From Hesseltinella vesiculosa (taxonomy: Eukaryota; Mucoromycota; Mucoromycetes; Mucorales; Cunninghamellaceae), in assembly GCA_002104935.1 (NCBI GenBank), contig MCGT01000002.1:124001-188000 (forward strand): 64,000 nucleotides of DNA. Direction: 5' to 3'. The position numbers were made by a program, and so were the translations under genes. This document shows positions 22,044 to 34,212 of the stretch, piece by piece (the stretch's first letter is position 1; each line of letters begins with the position of its first letter). The notes below the pieces were generated by a model. The model ran no database searches, was not told the origin of the DNA, and saw only the letters and a list, made by a program, of their open reading frames with translations.

Positions 22044-23913
22044 TCATGCGGAAGCCTTGGAAGTCAGCGCTTCCATTCTCTGTACCAAATCAGATATACG
22101 TGTATCGATCACCGTGACATTCTTTTCAAGCAATTCTCTGTTCTCCTCAAAGCTACTGGTTAACTATGGAAAGTTGGAATTAAAATGAAATGAGTGAGCA
22201 GCAATGTTGATGGAATGGCAAAGAATATTTTTTTTCTGACGTACAGTTTGCGAGGTGACATCCAAGTTCTTCAATTCATCAGCCATGCGGGTTTGTTCCT
22301 CAGAAATGACCTTGAGGGTTCGGCTGAAGATGGCAGCTTCAGAGTGCAAGCCCTGGAGAGCTTTCAAGCGAGTAAGGAGAGCTGGGGTTAAGTTGAGTAG
22401 TGGATCGACCTTTTCCATTGTCGTAAACAGCTTGTTGATCTTCTCTTCCATGTCATTGGAAATATTTGGCTGTTCGTCTTTACGATCACCATTGACAGTG
22501 TTGGCGAGGATAGTGGTAGTGGTAGTGGTGGTGCTCAAGCCAGCCAGACCAAATGCATGGTCTTTGCGGTTCCCGGTTTTCAATTCATGCAGGCGCTCCA
22601 ATTCAGGAATCAGAACTTTGATCCGACGGCTGATGGTGTCCAAGTGACGAGGCTGCGCCAGCAATGACATTTGCTGCTCTAGTTTGGATAAGGAGTGGAT
22701 AAAGGACATCGAGGCAATGTTGCCAGGCTAGAATAGAAAGAAAGCGAATGTCAGATAGCCATCCCGTCAACGTGAATCAAATAAAATCTACTAGCTTACG
22801 AGCGATTCAAAGTCTTGGCCGGCCGAGGTGCCCACAAGTTTTTCTAATCTGGCGATGCGTTCGTCGATATCGGCTGTATTGGTTTGTTTTTGTGCACGGA
22901 TGGTCTCGGGTGTGTAGAACAATTCATAAGTGATGCCCTGAAAAAAAAAATGGACGCGTCAGTTTCTCTTTATCTTTTCCATCTTCATTTACGTCTTTGA
23001 CAACTGCCTCTGGTTGCGGGGAGGTTTGGTCTTCCTGGGTGTTTGCGGCAGCCATGGCTTTGTAAGATTCCAGTTGCTTGATCAGGGCCTTGGCTTCCTC
23101 GACATTCTTACCGTAAGTATTATTGCCGTTTGTCTCGGCCTGGCCCATTCGTTCTCCCATGCGAGTCAGGTCGGATTGCAGATACGTGATTTGTGCTAAC
23201 AAGTCCGCTTGCGAGATGTCCTTGTCTTTATCCTCGTTGCCCTTTGTCCAAGAGGGAGAAAAGCAGATGAGTCGACATCAGACACCTCGGGTTGCTTTGT
23301 TACCTGGTCACTCTCAAGTTCTTGGTTCAGCTGTTGCACTTCATACATCAGTCGACGCAGTTTCTGCAGGCGAGTTTCCTCCAAAACCATGTCCTTTGGT
23401 AAGATTTCATATTCACTGGTTTCGAGTGCAGGTGGCCGGCGGACAAACGTGCGATACATGGCCTTCTTTCTTCGATTCAACCGATCCGAAAAATCTATCG
23501 GACGGAGATACCAAAAAGACAATGAGGTTATCTCGTTTTATATTTTGAACCCGGGCCCATACCTGACTGTGAGGCATCAACCACGCTGTCTTGGAACCGG
23601 CTACTAGCATCCTTGATGGAGACTCGCGAACGAACGACATTTTCATTGTCATCGCTTGACTATCATCATCCATCAAACAAAAGAAAAAAGGAGTGAGTTG
23701 CTGTGTACTTTGCTCTTTCATGTTGTATATTTACCTCGTCGTCATCGTTGTGTACAGTGGCGGTCTTGTCAACAGTGACATCATCGGTTTCATAAACATC
23801 TGGCTGATCATCCTACAGAAACATCAATAAAAGCCATGGTCAGGCTCCGATCGTCGTTTGCTTTTTTGTAAACATAGACTTACAATGTCTGGTAAGGCAG
23901 CGTATTTTGACAT
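22044..23913 (-). CDS. dynactin subunit 2 (p50, dynamitin)
   Basis: Shoulder subunit of dynactin, which links dynein to cargo and to the Arp1 filament. Start ATG is 23911-23913 (MSKYAALPDI, then an intron) and stop TGA is 22044-22046 after QRMEALTSKASA. The conserved N-terminal p50 pattern is present: DQPDVYETDDV, then FVRRPPALETSEYEILPKDM, then an extended coiled coil (RLQKLRRLMYEVQQLNQELE; DLTRMGERMGQAETNG). The C-terminal half is helical (LEQQMSLLAQPRHLDTISRR). Six or more short introns. Dynamitin is present in filamentous fungi as part of the nuclear and vesicle transport machinery. The next gene upstream lies on the same strand. Confidence 0.88.
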
Positions 23914-24476
23914 GATGTTGTAAGCGGGCACGCAGAAAAAAAAAAAAAAAAGCTGAAGAGGGGAGAAAAAAATTGATATTTTGAGCTTCAGGGCACTCTT
24001 TCCAAATTAGGCACGCGAACGTGGGAGATCATGTTTCTTGCTGCCTGGGTCATTGTCAGAAAGGCTTGGTTGATTCATTTCTAGAAGGTACTGTGGCGCC
24101 TTTGCTTCATCGTTCTGAAACCAGCGGTCCCTTTGTATTCGTTGCTCTTTTTATTACATGGCTGACTGCAATCACAGGGCACGCCGGCAACTGACTCGCT
24201 CGTGCTTCCGCTTTCGGTCGTCTCCATGACCACATCTAATGATGCTATGTATTTTACTTATGACGTTACGGTATGATACAGTAAATGTAAGTAGAAGTAG
24301 ACTAGATTCAATGGCAGTCAGTTTATGTCGCTTCTCGGAAGGTGGGTCGCGCCGTTTCACCGAAGATCCACTCTGTAAGAACACGAGGAATTTTTTTAAT
24401 TTTGAGTGAAATGGGAGAGATATCAAATGCTTTTGTGGAAAAAAGGGAGGTGGGAAGGAGGAGGACAATTTTTGTT
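23914..24476. other. intergenic spacer
   Basis: 563 bp. Contains an A-run just upstream of the p50 start (23937-23951), and probably the p50 promoter and the 3' UTR of the BAP31-like gene. Short open frames here have no recognisable content. Confidence 0.5.
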
Positions 24477-25589
24477 TTAAATGCTCTTCTTGGCTTCTTC
24501 CTTTTGGCCGGACACAGAGCGTTCCAAGGCGTTACGTTCATCGGCCAAACGGTTATACTCGGTAGCTTGTTGGTCAGCTTGCTTCTTGAGGGTGGCAAAG
24601 TCACGTTCTTGCGACTTAAGGGTCTTGATTTCTTCGTTCAAACCGGCAATTTGCTTCTTGTAGTCAGTTTCAATGTCAATCAAACGCTGTTGATCCTTGC
24701 CGACAACCACGTTCTAGAGTGAACAAGCATGAGTTTGAGCCTCCTCTTTTTCATCACCCCTCTCACATTACCTCTTTGCGGGCAGCTTCCAATTCTTCTT
24801 CACGCTTCAACATGTGGATAACCAGGGTGCTGGTACGTTCCAAGATCCTATGCGATTAAAAAAAATATGAGTCGGACGCTTCAAAAACGAATGAAGATCT
24901 TACAAGGAAAGGAAAAGAGTGAAGCCAGTCAAGTACAAGTTGCGTTGGGCATAGAATTTTTTGGCACGTTGGTTAGCTTCATAGGCATAGTCATGGAATC
25001 CCTTTTGTTCGTCGGTGCGTTCATCATCCAAACGTTGCAGGCGCATCACGGTATCTATTTAACTCCTTCAATCACCTGTTTTACCTTTGTACTGCCCTTT
25101 TCACTTACCAACAAACAGAACGAAAATAACACTAGCCATCAGATAAAAGTAAGCACGAGTTCTCTACCTTGTCTTTCCCTTGGCCATTCTTTTCACTTAC
25201 AAGAACACAATCTTCAAACTAGAAATGACTCGGGCAACCTAAACAAAAAAAAAAGTCAGCCTTCCTTTTTTGAAGCGGGGACCGACAGTAGCCTTACAAC
25301 AGGGGAAGTGGACAAGAACTTGAACATGGCACGACGCCAGTGAGAAGGTAGTGGCAACTAAATATATGAAAAACCAGCATTAGAGCATCACGTATCATCT
25401 TCGCCACTTTTACACGTACCACCAACAAGCCAAACATGAACATCTACAAAAAAAAAATAAAAGAATAAACAAGAGAAAAAAAAATACGTGAGCCATTCCA
25501 CTTCATTTCCAATCTTCGCTTTTTATTGTGGCAAGTGTGCTTACTTCAGTTACAAGAATGGCAAAGGTTAATGTATAATAGATGGTCAT
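24477..25589 (-). CDS. BAP31/Yet3-like ER membrane protein
   Basis: ER transmembrane chaperone and sorting protein of the BAP31 family (Yet1-3 in yeast). Start ATG is 25587-25589 (MTIYYTLTFAILVTE) and stop TAA is 24477-24479. Small exons give three membrane segments (start to TE; MFMFGLLV and LPLPSHWRRAMFKFLSTSPV; then VIFVLFV). Next comes the family loop DTVMRLQRLDDERTDEQKG, a segment RAKKFYAQRNLYLTGFTLFL, and a cytosolic coiled coil (DIETDYKKQIAGLNEEIKTL). The protein ends in KKSI, a KKxx ER-retrieval signal as in animal BAP31. At least five introns. Membrane topology and tail leave little doubt about the family. Confidence 0.9.
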
Positions 25590-26014
25590 TGTAGATGATA
25601 TCGAGAAAGAAAAGTAAAAGAGTCTTGGCGAAAGAAAAATGAAAAGAAAACCGACTGGACAAGAAAAAATTGGAAAACGCCTGGGCCCCAAGCTTTCCAT
25701 CGCTGTTTGAAAAACTGTTGAAGAATCACTTGGGAAACGTGGAACGTCAGTACTTTGTTACCATCACGTGATATTGGCTCTTCCCTTCCTAAAGAAGAGT
25801 TGCTGGTCATGTCCAATCTTTTCCCAATGACTGATTCGGGAATGCCAAATGGCCAATGCCCGTCTGACAATAAACCGGCGTACGATCTTTGATTAAAAAG
25901 CTGGGCTTTTGAAGGCATATGTACAAAGGGATCAGAACCGCTGCCGCCATTGCCTGCAACTGAATTCACATCTTTTCCTGTTGCCTTGGCGTCTTCAGAA
26001 TCGTTAGCCGACAT
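25586..26014 (-). CDS. doubtful hypothetical ORF upstream of the BAP31-like gene
   Basis: An open frame of 142 codons beginning MSANDSEDAKATGKDV. Its first 115 residues look protein-like (HMPSKAQLFNQRSYAGLLSD; GHWPFGIPESVIGKRLD), but its 3' end runs through the pyrimidine-rich leader of the next gene. A possible extra 5' exon on the same strand starts at 26379 (MLAFLASILAPIAAPDR). I recognise no domain. It may be a real small gene or simply the BAP31 promoter read in frame. Confidence 0.22.
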   Translation of the reverse strand: MSANDSEDAKATGKDVNSVAGNGGSGSDPFVHMPSKAQLFNQRSYAGLLSDGHWPFGIPESVIGKRLDMTSNSSLGREEPISRDGNKVLTFHVSQVILQQFFKQRWKAWGPGVFQFFLVQSVFFSFFFRQDSFTFLSRYHLQ

Positions 26015-26656
26015 CCTATTCGTTGCGAGCCGTCTCTGGCAGGTGGCATCAGGGCAGCAAATTGCATGAAAACTAAGGTGTAGGCCAGCGGAGACCGAAT
26101 TGTGGCTGGTGATGGTTTTTTTTCTCTCATTTTGGCTGGGCGGTTGGAGGTATGAAAAAGCGTTTTACTGTACTCATCTATCTCTTCTCTCCGGCGTGTG
26201 TGAGAGCTGCAATTTTTAAATCTCATCATTTGTACGGGCATGCAAATGTAAGGTGCGCCGTGCTTGGATGTACCTTCTGTGCCAATCCTATGTCCCATCA
26301 CCCGACTCGATCTTTCATCGCGTCTTGTCTATCTGGGGCTGCAATCGGCGCCAGTATGGAGGCAAGGAAGGCCAGCATTTTGAAAGAAAATGGCCAGGCG
26401 ACGCCTTTTCCTAGCATTGATTTTTTTTTTTTTTTTACAAAACGGTTTCTCTGTCATACGTACCTGGTCGATGAACAATACCTCAAAGAAAGAGAAGAAA
26501 AACAAAAAGCAGCAGGCAGCGGCTACTTCTGGAGCTGTGACCTAGGGCTGCGGGTCATGTGATTGGCCCAATTGACTGGCAGCAGCACGAAAAGAAAAAA
26601 GGGCTGCTTTTTTTATTTTTATTTTTTTTTTCTATTCTTCCTTGCTCCACGTCGTC
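25590..26656. other. divergent spacer between BAP31-like and prefoldin 5 genes
   Basis: About 1.07 kb. T-rich tracts lie at 26418-26437 and 26608-26631, the latter just upstream of the prefoldin ATG. The only candidate gene is the doubtful minus-strand ORF listed separately. Confidence 0.4.
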
Positions 26657-27424
26657 ATGTCAGAACCACAACAAGTTAATCTGCAAGATCTTGATTTGCC
26701 TGCCTTGCAGCAAGTGAAAGCACAACTCGAAGAGGTAAGTTCTTTCTCTACCGCGCAACTTGATGACTGATGTTTCCTATTTTTTGATCAGGAACTGAAC
26801 CACCTCACCCAATCATATACCAAGCTCAAGGGAGTTCAAGGACGATTCAGAGACTGTGCTGAAAGTGTGGAAGCAATGAATGGAGAGAAAGCTGATGGTA
26901 AGATGCAAACAAAAAAAAAAAAGGCAAAAAAGAAAAGTTGCTGATCTTTTTTTACTGTTGTAGACAAGCAGATCCTGGTGCCACTCACTTCATCTATATC
27001 CTTTTTACATGACCTGTGACACGAGATGAAAACACTAACATTCCTTCTCCCTATCCTTGACTCTCTTCATACCTTTATGTGCCAGGGAAACTTAGCAACG
27101 TGGAAAAAGTGATTGTCGACATTGGCACTGGTTACTATGTTGAAAAGGTCAGCAAAGAAAGGACACGACAGAAAACTAACAGGTCTTTTTTTTTTTTGAC
27201 ACAGTCAATTGATGATGCTTCCAAGTTTTATAATGAAAAGGTGAACTATGTCAAGGAAAATCTGGCCACTTTAGAGAAATCTATCACGGACAAACAAAAT
27301 AGTCTACGCGGTAAGACGAAAGGACAAGAGAATGGCTCGGAACTCAATGCTTTTTGCCATCTCAGCCATTGTCAGTGTGATGCAAGACAAACTACAAGAA
27401 CAGCAAAAGGAAGCCAAGAAATGA
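26657..27424 (+). CDS. GIM5: prefoldin subunit 5
   Basis: Alpha-class prefoldin subunit that delivers nascent actin and tubulin to the chaperonin CCT. Exons 26657-26734, 26792-26897, 26964-26995, 27073-27147, 27205-27310 and 27366-27424 sum to 456 nt and 151 residues, the usual size. Two coiled-coil helices (LQQVKAQLEEELNHLTQSYT at the N-end and KSITDKQNSLRAIVSVMQDK at the C-end) flank the beta-hairpins with ILVPLTSSLYVPGKL and VIVDIGTGYYVEK. These are the signature blocks of PFDN5. The third intron (26996-27072) is not GT-AG but a U12-type AT-AC intron. The exon sequence on each side is the highly conserved TSS/LYVPGK, which makes the junction certain. Confidence 0.96.
26996..27072 (+). other. 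U12-type AT-AC intron in prefoldin 5
   Basis: This 77-nt intron starts ATATCCTTTTT, the U12 5' splice-site consensus. It carries TCCTTGAC at 27053-27060, matching the U12 branch site, and ends CATAC ten bases or so later. Removing it joins CTCACTTCATCT to CTTTATGTGCC in phase 0 (LTSS-LYVP), exactly as in prefoldin 5 proteins. No GT-AG alternative restores this conserved sequence. Confidence 0.92.
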
Positions 27425-27966
27425 GTGGCCCCATTTGATCAAACGAGTAGACATTAAAAAAAGTTTTGGGTTTAGCAGGTTGAGTTGGTTCGAAGAGATA
27501 GGGTGAGCTTGTTACTGTCTTTTTAATTTGTGAGTTGAGCCTATGGACCGTTGACATGCACGTGTCGGCAGTCCAACCTAAGATTTCCCCTCTACGTCCG
27601 CCACTTTGGAGACCTAAAAAAAGGATCTCGTTTGGAAAGATTGGATATTAAGAAAGAACCATGGTGGCCTCCTTAGAGGATGAAGGGGGGAAGGTGAGGA
27701 GCAATATGGGAAGGGATTAAGGTTATTTTGTAAATGAAAGCATTGGCATTCGATGTAGGACAACGTCTTTTCACAGGCATGTTCCCCGCGCAGTGATTTA
27801 TAAAAAAAAAAATAGAGGATTCATTTCTTTTTCTTTGTCCTGTTTTCATCTCTTTTCATCTTTCTTTTCTTCTTCTCCTTTTACTCCATTCTCTCGTCGA
27901 AAAAGTAAGAGCTTCCCTTCGTTTTCCTTTTTGTCTATCGTTAGCCAATAGCATTCATTGTTCAAC
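27425..27966. other. intergenic spacer, formin promoter
   Basis: 542 bp. A pyrimidine-rich stretch (27823-27890) precedes the formin start, as is common for promoters and leaders in this window. No gene is supported. Confidence 0.5.
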
Positions 27967-30900
27967 ATGGATATGTTTGCAAGGGGCAAGAAACCAAAAC
28001 GACGACCCGAGCCGCCTCCCATCTCCACACCTATACCTCAATCAACCCATCCCGGTCCCTCTTCACCTTCTAGCCCTGTTTATACTGCATCAGGATATGG
28101 ATCCATGGCCTCAAACAACACTGACGATTACTTTTCTGGTAAAAAAGCACCTCCCCTTCTTATTTGCTAGGTCTCTGCTCCTTTTATTTATCTTGCTGAC
28201 TTTTTATGGTGATTCAGGTCGTGAAGGCTCATCCATTCGTAGCTCACAATCATCCAATGGCCAACCTTCCTATAATGATGCTGAAGGTCCTATTGAACGG
28301 GTGTATGATGTCGACGTTGAAGACCGATTTGAAAAGATGCTTGTAAGTTCTTTTTCTTGCGTTGTACAAAGCATCCACGTTGTCCATGACCTTATTCAAC
28401 CATGATTTTTTTTTTCATCGCTAGATTCGACGAGGCATCCACGATCCAGCCGCAAGAAGTGTTATGATGGCATTTTCTATTGAAAAAAAGCGGCTGATGG
28501 TCACCCAGGATATCCAAGCAGAAATGAGTGCGGCGACCAATGTGCCGTCTGTGTCAACTTCCAGCAAACGCACCCCCGATCGACACAAGGAAATGGACAA
28601 CAGCCCTGAATACTTTGTTAAGAAGCTCTCCGAACGAATTGTCAGTGCCAAAACCATCAGCCATCTCTCGGTCGGATTGCGGACAATGCCCCTGAGGTAG
28701 GCAGGCAAGGAAATGGAACAAGAAGGAGCGCTCATTTCTTCGTGCTTTCTCTTTAGCTGGGTGTGCAAATTCATTGAAATGAATGGTTTACCTTTGATCA
28801 CAGAAGCTCTCTATCAATTTAATGCCAACAAACAAAAGTATGTGCCTGCCCTGAATGCCTGGAACGACAATTCACCTCACCTTTTTTTTTTAATAGCAAG
28901 GACATGGATATGCAGATGGAAGTGGATATCTTGAAATGCTTCAAGGCTATTTTGAACAATCGAGTAAGATCTTTGGAGGAGAGAATGAGAAGGCAAGGCT
29001 GCTTACCCTTTTCTCCAACCATAGATGGGTGCCAAGGAAGTATTGCAACATCCCAAATCCATTCAACAAATTGTCAATTGCTTGATCTCGTCGTCCTTGA
29101 CTTCTCGCCGCCTGGTCTGTGAAGTGCTTGTGTTTCTGTGCTATTTTGAAGTGCCCAATGGACAAGAAATGGTGCTCCAGGCCATGGATCACTTGCGCGA
29201 CGGAAAAAAGACCCTGGGCCGCTTTGATCTTTGGTTGCATGGCTTGGACATTGCTCTGGGTGGCCGTGGCCGCATGGGTAGCATGGTTGGCGCCAGTGAG
29301 GACTTTAAACGCATGGGCAACTTCACTGCTGATGGGCAGTTGACCGAATATGCTGTAAGACCACCATCTCAGATAAGCGTTAAATATGAACCAATATTTT
29401 TTTTTCTATAGCTCTACAACATGATCTTTGTCAATGCCATCATCAACGTGGTTGAAGATACAGAACTGCGTATCCACCTGCGAAACCAGTTACATGCCTC
29501 TGGACTGGAAAGAATCATGGAGCATATGGCCGAGCTGAACAGCGAACACGTCAACCGCCAGATCCAAGAATACAAGTCATGGGCTGAAAACGACCAAGAC
29601 GATATCATTGAATTCTACCACGAAAAGGTGATTGGCGACATGAACGACCCACGCGACGTGTTTGAATGTGTGCTCAACAGTGTTGAAGGCACCCGCGGTT
29701 ACGACTTTTTCCTCAGCTGCTTGCAACACATGCTCCTCGTCAATGAAGAAAAGTCCATCAAGTCGCGCTATTTCCAGATCATCGACAACCTCATCACCCA
29801 AGTCGTCCTCGATCACAAAGGTCTCGTCGAAGGCTTCTCAGCCTCCTATGGCACTTCTGTCAGGCACCTCATGGACAAGTTTGCCGACCAAGACCAACTC
29901 CAAGCAACCCTCGATGAAGTGCGTGCATTGCAAGACATGTATGATGATGTTGTCGAAGAACGCAACAAACTCCAAGAACAGCTGGATCAGGGAGGTGGTG
30001 GTGCAGGTAAATGCGTGCAAAAAAAAATGAAGGTCGAATCCCACCTACCATCTTTTTTTTTTTTTTTTTAGTTGACACAATGGAATTGCAGCAATTGCGT
30101 GAAAAGACAAATTCTTTGGAAGATCTGCTTCGAATGTCCAGACACACCATCTCCACTCTCCAGGGCAAGCTACGCGAACTGCAAAAGGACTACGAAAAAA
30201 ATCTGGAGAAGACCCAGGCCAAGCTGGACATGTTCTACAGGGCCATCGATGTACCTGATGATGGCAACGATGATACCCCTCTTGTTTTGGATCGCCGTGA
30301 AATCGCCAAGGCCGTGGGCCGTGTCCGTGCTCAGCAGAGCTTGGAAGGCGATACCAAATCCTCGTCTGCATCCTCCACATCACCTCCACATGCGTCACCT
30401 CTGGAAACAGTGGGTTCCGACAACAGCTCTGCCTTCTCTTCTGGCTTGGGCGCTGCGCCATTGTCGACCCTGAACCCCAAAGCTGCCGCCATGGGCCTCT
30501 CATCCGAATTCAAGAACAAACTTGCCATGCAATTCGGGTCTAGCAGTGGTCTCAGTGATTTTATTTTACCTGGCTCCATGCCACTGATGGGCTCTGCTCA
30601 GCGCCGCCCCAAGAAAGCCAACCGCCGCCGGCCACCTCCTGTAGAGGAGCCAACGATCGACACATCAGCCTCCGCCGCCAATACCCTCATGCCAACGTCA
30701 CCCATCCCCTCCAATACCACGTCAACCACCTTACCTCGAACCAGCAGCAGTTCTACAGCAAGACGCCAGGATGGCTTGACACCCATGGAAACTGACACTG
30801 TCCTGTACACCGATCCAAAGTCAGGTACCACAGTGGTCGAGCCACGCCGCGACGGCTCCTCTGACACCTTGCTCTCCCCACTTGGCCCCTCTAGTTCGGT

Positions 30901-33900
30901 ACGACGCCGACATGGCAGTACCGAAAACTTAGCGTCCGTGGCTACCGACACTGTTTCGTACATCGATCCAAAGTCTGGCACCACTGTTGTCGAACCACGT
31001 CACGACGAAGCTTCGACCCCCGTAACGCCAACGCTGGGCCGTTCCAATAGCTCTCGACATCGACATGATGCCAGCCATGACATGTCCCCAATGGATGTCG
31101 AACCCGACACTGTGTCTTATGTAGATCCAAAGTCTGGCACCACAGTTGTCCAACCTCGCCACGCCGATGCCCCGACAGCAATCGCCGAGCCTACCCTTGG
31201 CCGCTCCAACAGCACCTCAGGACATTGGTACGACAGCACCGATGAATTTGTGCCTATGGATACCGAGCCTGACACCGTCTCCTACACCGATCCGAAGTCG
31301 GGTACCACCATTGTTGAACCCCGGCAAGCGGATGCCTCGACCACCATCTTGCCACCAACACTGGGCCACGCTAACAGCCCCACACGTAGCGACGGCCTGT
31401 CACCGATGGACGAGGAATCCGATACAATTACTTACATCGATCCAAAGACTGGGACCGCCATTGTCGAGCCTCGCCACCCTACCTCGTCATTGTCAGACAT
31501 GGTCTCCCCAACAGCTGACAAGCATACTGGCCGATTGTCTGTGGGCTCCAACAGCTCTTCACACCTGCCTCCCAGATCTTCGTCGGTTGACCCATCCTAT
31601 GACACCTCGCTTGATTGCCCCGTCACACCCATGTCCACTCGGTCTTCGTCGATGGCAGACCCTGTCTTGCCAACCTCCACACGATCGTCCTCCTTCGGGG
31701 ATGCTGTCATGCCTACCTCCACTAGGTCTTCCTCGATGGCCGAGCCTGCTGGTCCTGTGTCCACCAGATCAACTTCCATTTCCAGCTCTGCTTTGCCCGC
31801 GGTTCCTTCTACCATCGGGCAGAAGGTGCTTGCACCCTCTAATACGAATGACCACACTAGCATTCCACCTCCGACGCCACCTCCACCTCCAATGGGCCAG
31901 ACCAATGATCACATACCTCCTCCGCCGCCACCTCCTGTTATGTCTAATTCTGATGGCACTGCTGCCATTCCTCCTCCACCTCCACCTCCCCCACCCCCAC
32001 CTCCACCTGTTGCTGGTCCGTTGTCATTCACTGCCGCTATCAAGAAGCAGGCTCACATGAGTGAGCGACGCAAGTCCATGGCTCTCTCTCGGTCTTCGGT
32101 GGATGGCCATTCTATTGCTGATGTCCCTGCTGCCCCTGCACCGCCACCACCCCCTCCCGCTCCTCCATCGATACCCTCGGCCCCGACCATGGGCGCCAAT
32201 CGCAAAGAAGTCAAGCATCTTCCTAATATCAAGACGCGTGGTTTGCAGTGGCAAAAGATGAATCCTCAGCAAATCAAATCTACCATCTGGGAAACGTCCA
32301 CCTCGCTCGAAGACATCCTGTCCAACAAGATGGATTCTGAAGGTCTGTTTGACCGCATGGAAGAAGTCTTTGCCCAGCGCGTCGCCAAGAAAGCCAAGAA
32401 GGTCTTGCAAGAAAAAAAACAAGAAATCTGCATCATCGATTCCCGCAAGGCCCATACCATCAGTAAGTTCAACTTTAACAACGAGAGACGTGTCTCATGC
32501 TTTTTTTTTTTTTTTATTGCCCAGACATTGCCATTTTGTCCAAATGCAAGCATCTGTCCTTTGCTGACATCAGAAAGAAACTGATGTCGGTGGACGAAAA
32601 GTTCTGTACAGAAACACTGCTGCATAATATACAACTGAACGTCCCAACACCCGATGAACTGGGCAAACTCAATGTCTTCCTGAAAACCGCCTCGGATGAA
32701 GACATACAAAATCTGTCCAAGCCCGATGCCTTTTGTGCCGAAGTAAGTGCTGAGCAATGCATAGGGAACCACGACCAAGAGCCTGACCCTCTCCCCCTTT
32801 TTTTAAACGCGTCACATAGATCATGTCCATTGACCGTTTCAAGGAAAGAATTGACAGCATGCTCTTCAAGGTGACCTTTGCCGAAAAGATCTCCCAGCTA
32901 AGCAAGGTAAAGATGAGCCATAAAAAAAAATCAGGATCTTCACACTTGCTTTTTACTCCTTAGAATATGGCCAATGTCATGGATGCCTCAACCTCTCTGC
33001 GCGACTCCAAGGCCTTCCGCGATTTCTTGAACGTAAGTATTCGTCGTACTTGAGTCACCTGTCCTAGCAAGGTTCTCGACTCACTTTTTTTTTTTCTTAT
33101 ACAGCTGATTCTTGTGGTTGGTAACTTTTTGAACGGCACAACGTTCCAAGGTGGCGCGTTTGGTATGCGCATTGGCAGTATCAACAAGCTTGTCGACACC
33201 AAGGCTGCTAGCAATGACTCGACCCTGCTCCACTTTTTGATTAGCATTGTCGAATCCAACTTTGACCATATCAATAATCAGCTTCTGGACGATTTGAAAT
33301 TGTGCGGTGAAGCTTGCCGAGGTAAAAAAAAAAAAAAACCTTGCCTTTCCTGGCTTCATGTTTCTCACTCTTCCTTTTTATGTCTTTTTTTTTTTTCACG
33401 CCCATAGTGACGATCCAAGATATGATCAAGGACTACAACGAAATCCGTGTTGGTCTGCAACGGCTGATACATGAACTGGACGTACACTATAGCGAAGACT
33501 ATGAAATGCAGCAAGATGATCAATTTGCTGAAGTCATGGCGGATTTCCGCGACATGGCCGTTGAGAAATTCGACCAATTGGAAGTGCGATACACTGCCAT
33601 GGATGTTGCTTACAAGGACGTCGTCTCTTACTTTGGTGAAAATCCAAAGGACATGAAACCCGATGAATTCTTTAGTATCTTCAAGACCTTTACTTCAAGT
33701 TGGGAGGTAATCCAAATTCTCTTCTTTTTTCGTTTGCCATGCTCAACTTTTTTTTTTTTCATTGTGATGAATAGCGGGCCAAGAGTGATCTGGAGCTGAT
33801 CAAGAAGAAAGAAGAGCAAGTGGCCAAGGCTAAGAAATATGAACAAGAGCTCAAGGAGCGACGCAAGAAGACTCAAGCACAAACGCAGCAAGTGATTGAC

Positions 33901-34212
33901 ACTGGCCAAGAGGACAAGCATATCATGGACAACCTTCTGGAACGACTGCGATCCGGTGAAATGTCCAGTGCCACCCGACAGAGAAACCGCCGTAACACCA
34001 TCCGAGATCGACGCAAGACCAGAACCGAATCCATCATGATCAATGCCGAAGACCTACTGAAGAACATGCAAATGGAAATAGACACGCCACCTCCTACACA
34101 ACGCACTCGCCAAACTGCCTCGTCCAAACGTCTTGCCAGCTCGGAGCGCATGCGTCGTTTAGCGTCGCTTGCCGAAGACACTGAATGGTCCGCAATGCTC
34201 GAGGAAGAATAA
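27967..34212 (+). CDS. formin (diaphanous-type, Bni1/SepA-like)
   Basis: Nucleates and elongates actin cables for polarised tip growth and cytokinesis. Fourteen exons sum to 5,361 nt, 1,786 residues. Start MDMFARGKKPKRRPEPPP; the TTG three codons earlier is not used. Order: GTPase-binding/FH3 region (residues about 75-440, e.g. SRRLVCEVLVFLCYFEV, LYNMIFVNAIINVVEDTELR); coiled coil (about 440-530); a long Ser/Thr-rich linker with five copies of a DPKSGTTVVEPR motif; FH1 with poly-proline runs (about 31861-32010 and 32139-32165); FH2 (VKHLPNIKTRGLQWQKMNP through LILVVGNFLNGTTFQGGAFG). A DAD autoregulatory motif, MDNLLERLRSG, follows with basic residues, and the stop is at 34210-34212. Full set of diaphanous-related formin domains, so Rho-GTPase release of autoinhibition is expected. 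Confidence 0.95.
30790..31490 (+). repeat. five coding repeats in the formin linker
   Basis: The motif (S/T)DT(V/I)xYxDPKSGTTVVEPRH occurs five times with the GATCC core at 30812, 30965, 31124, 31289 and 31439, so the period is 150-165 nt. The motif itself is strongly kept while the spacers differ, which suggests selection on the protein motif. A separate STRSSS(M/F) repeat follows at about 31630-31780. Confidence 0.9.

Noticed and set aside
25966..26301. Minus-strand frame upstream of the BAP31-like gene (MMGHRIGTEGTSKHGAPY)
   Set aside because: No recognisable content and no supporting splice pattern; it overlaps the shared promoter region.
31146..32060. 304-codon plus-strand frame
   Set aside because: It is the +1 shadow of the formin linker, Pro/Leu-rich by composition; the formin frame is continuous through it.
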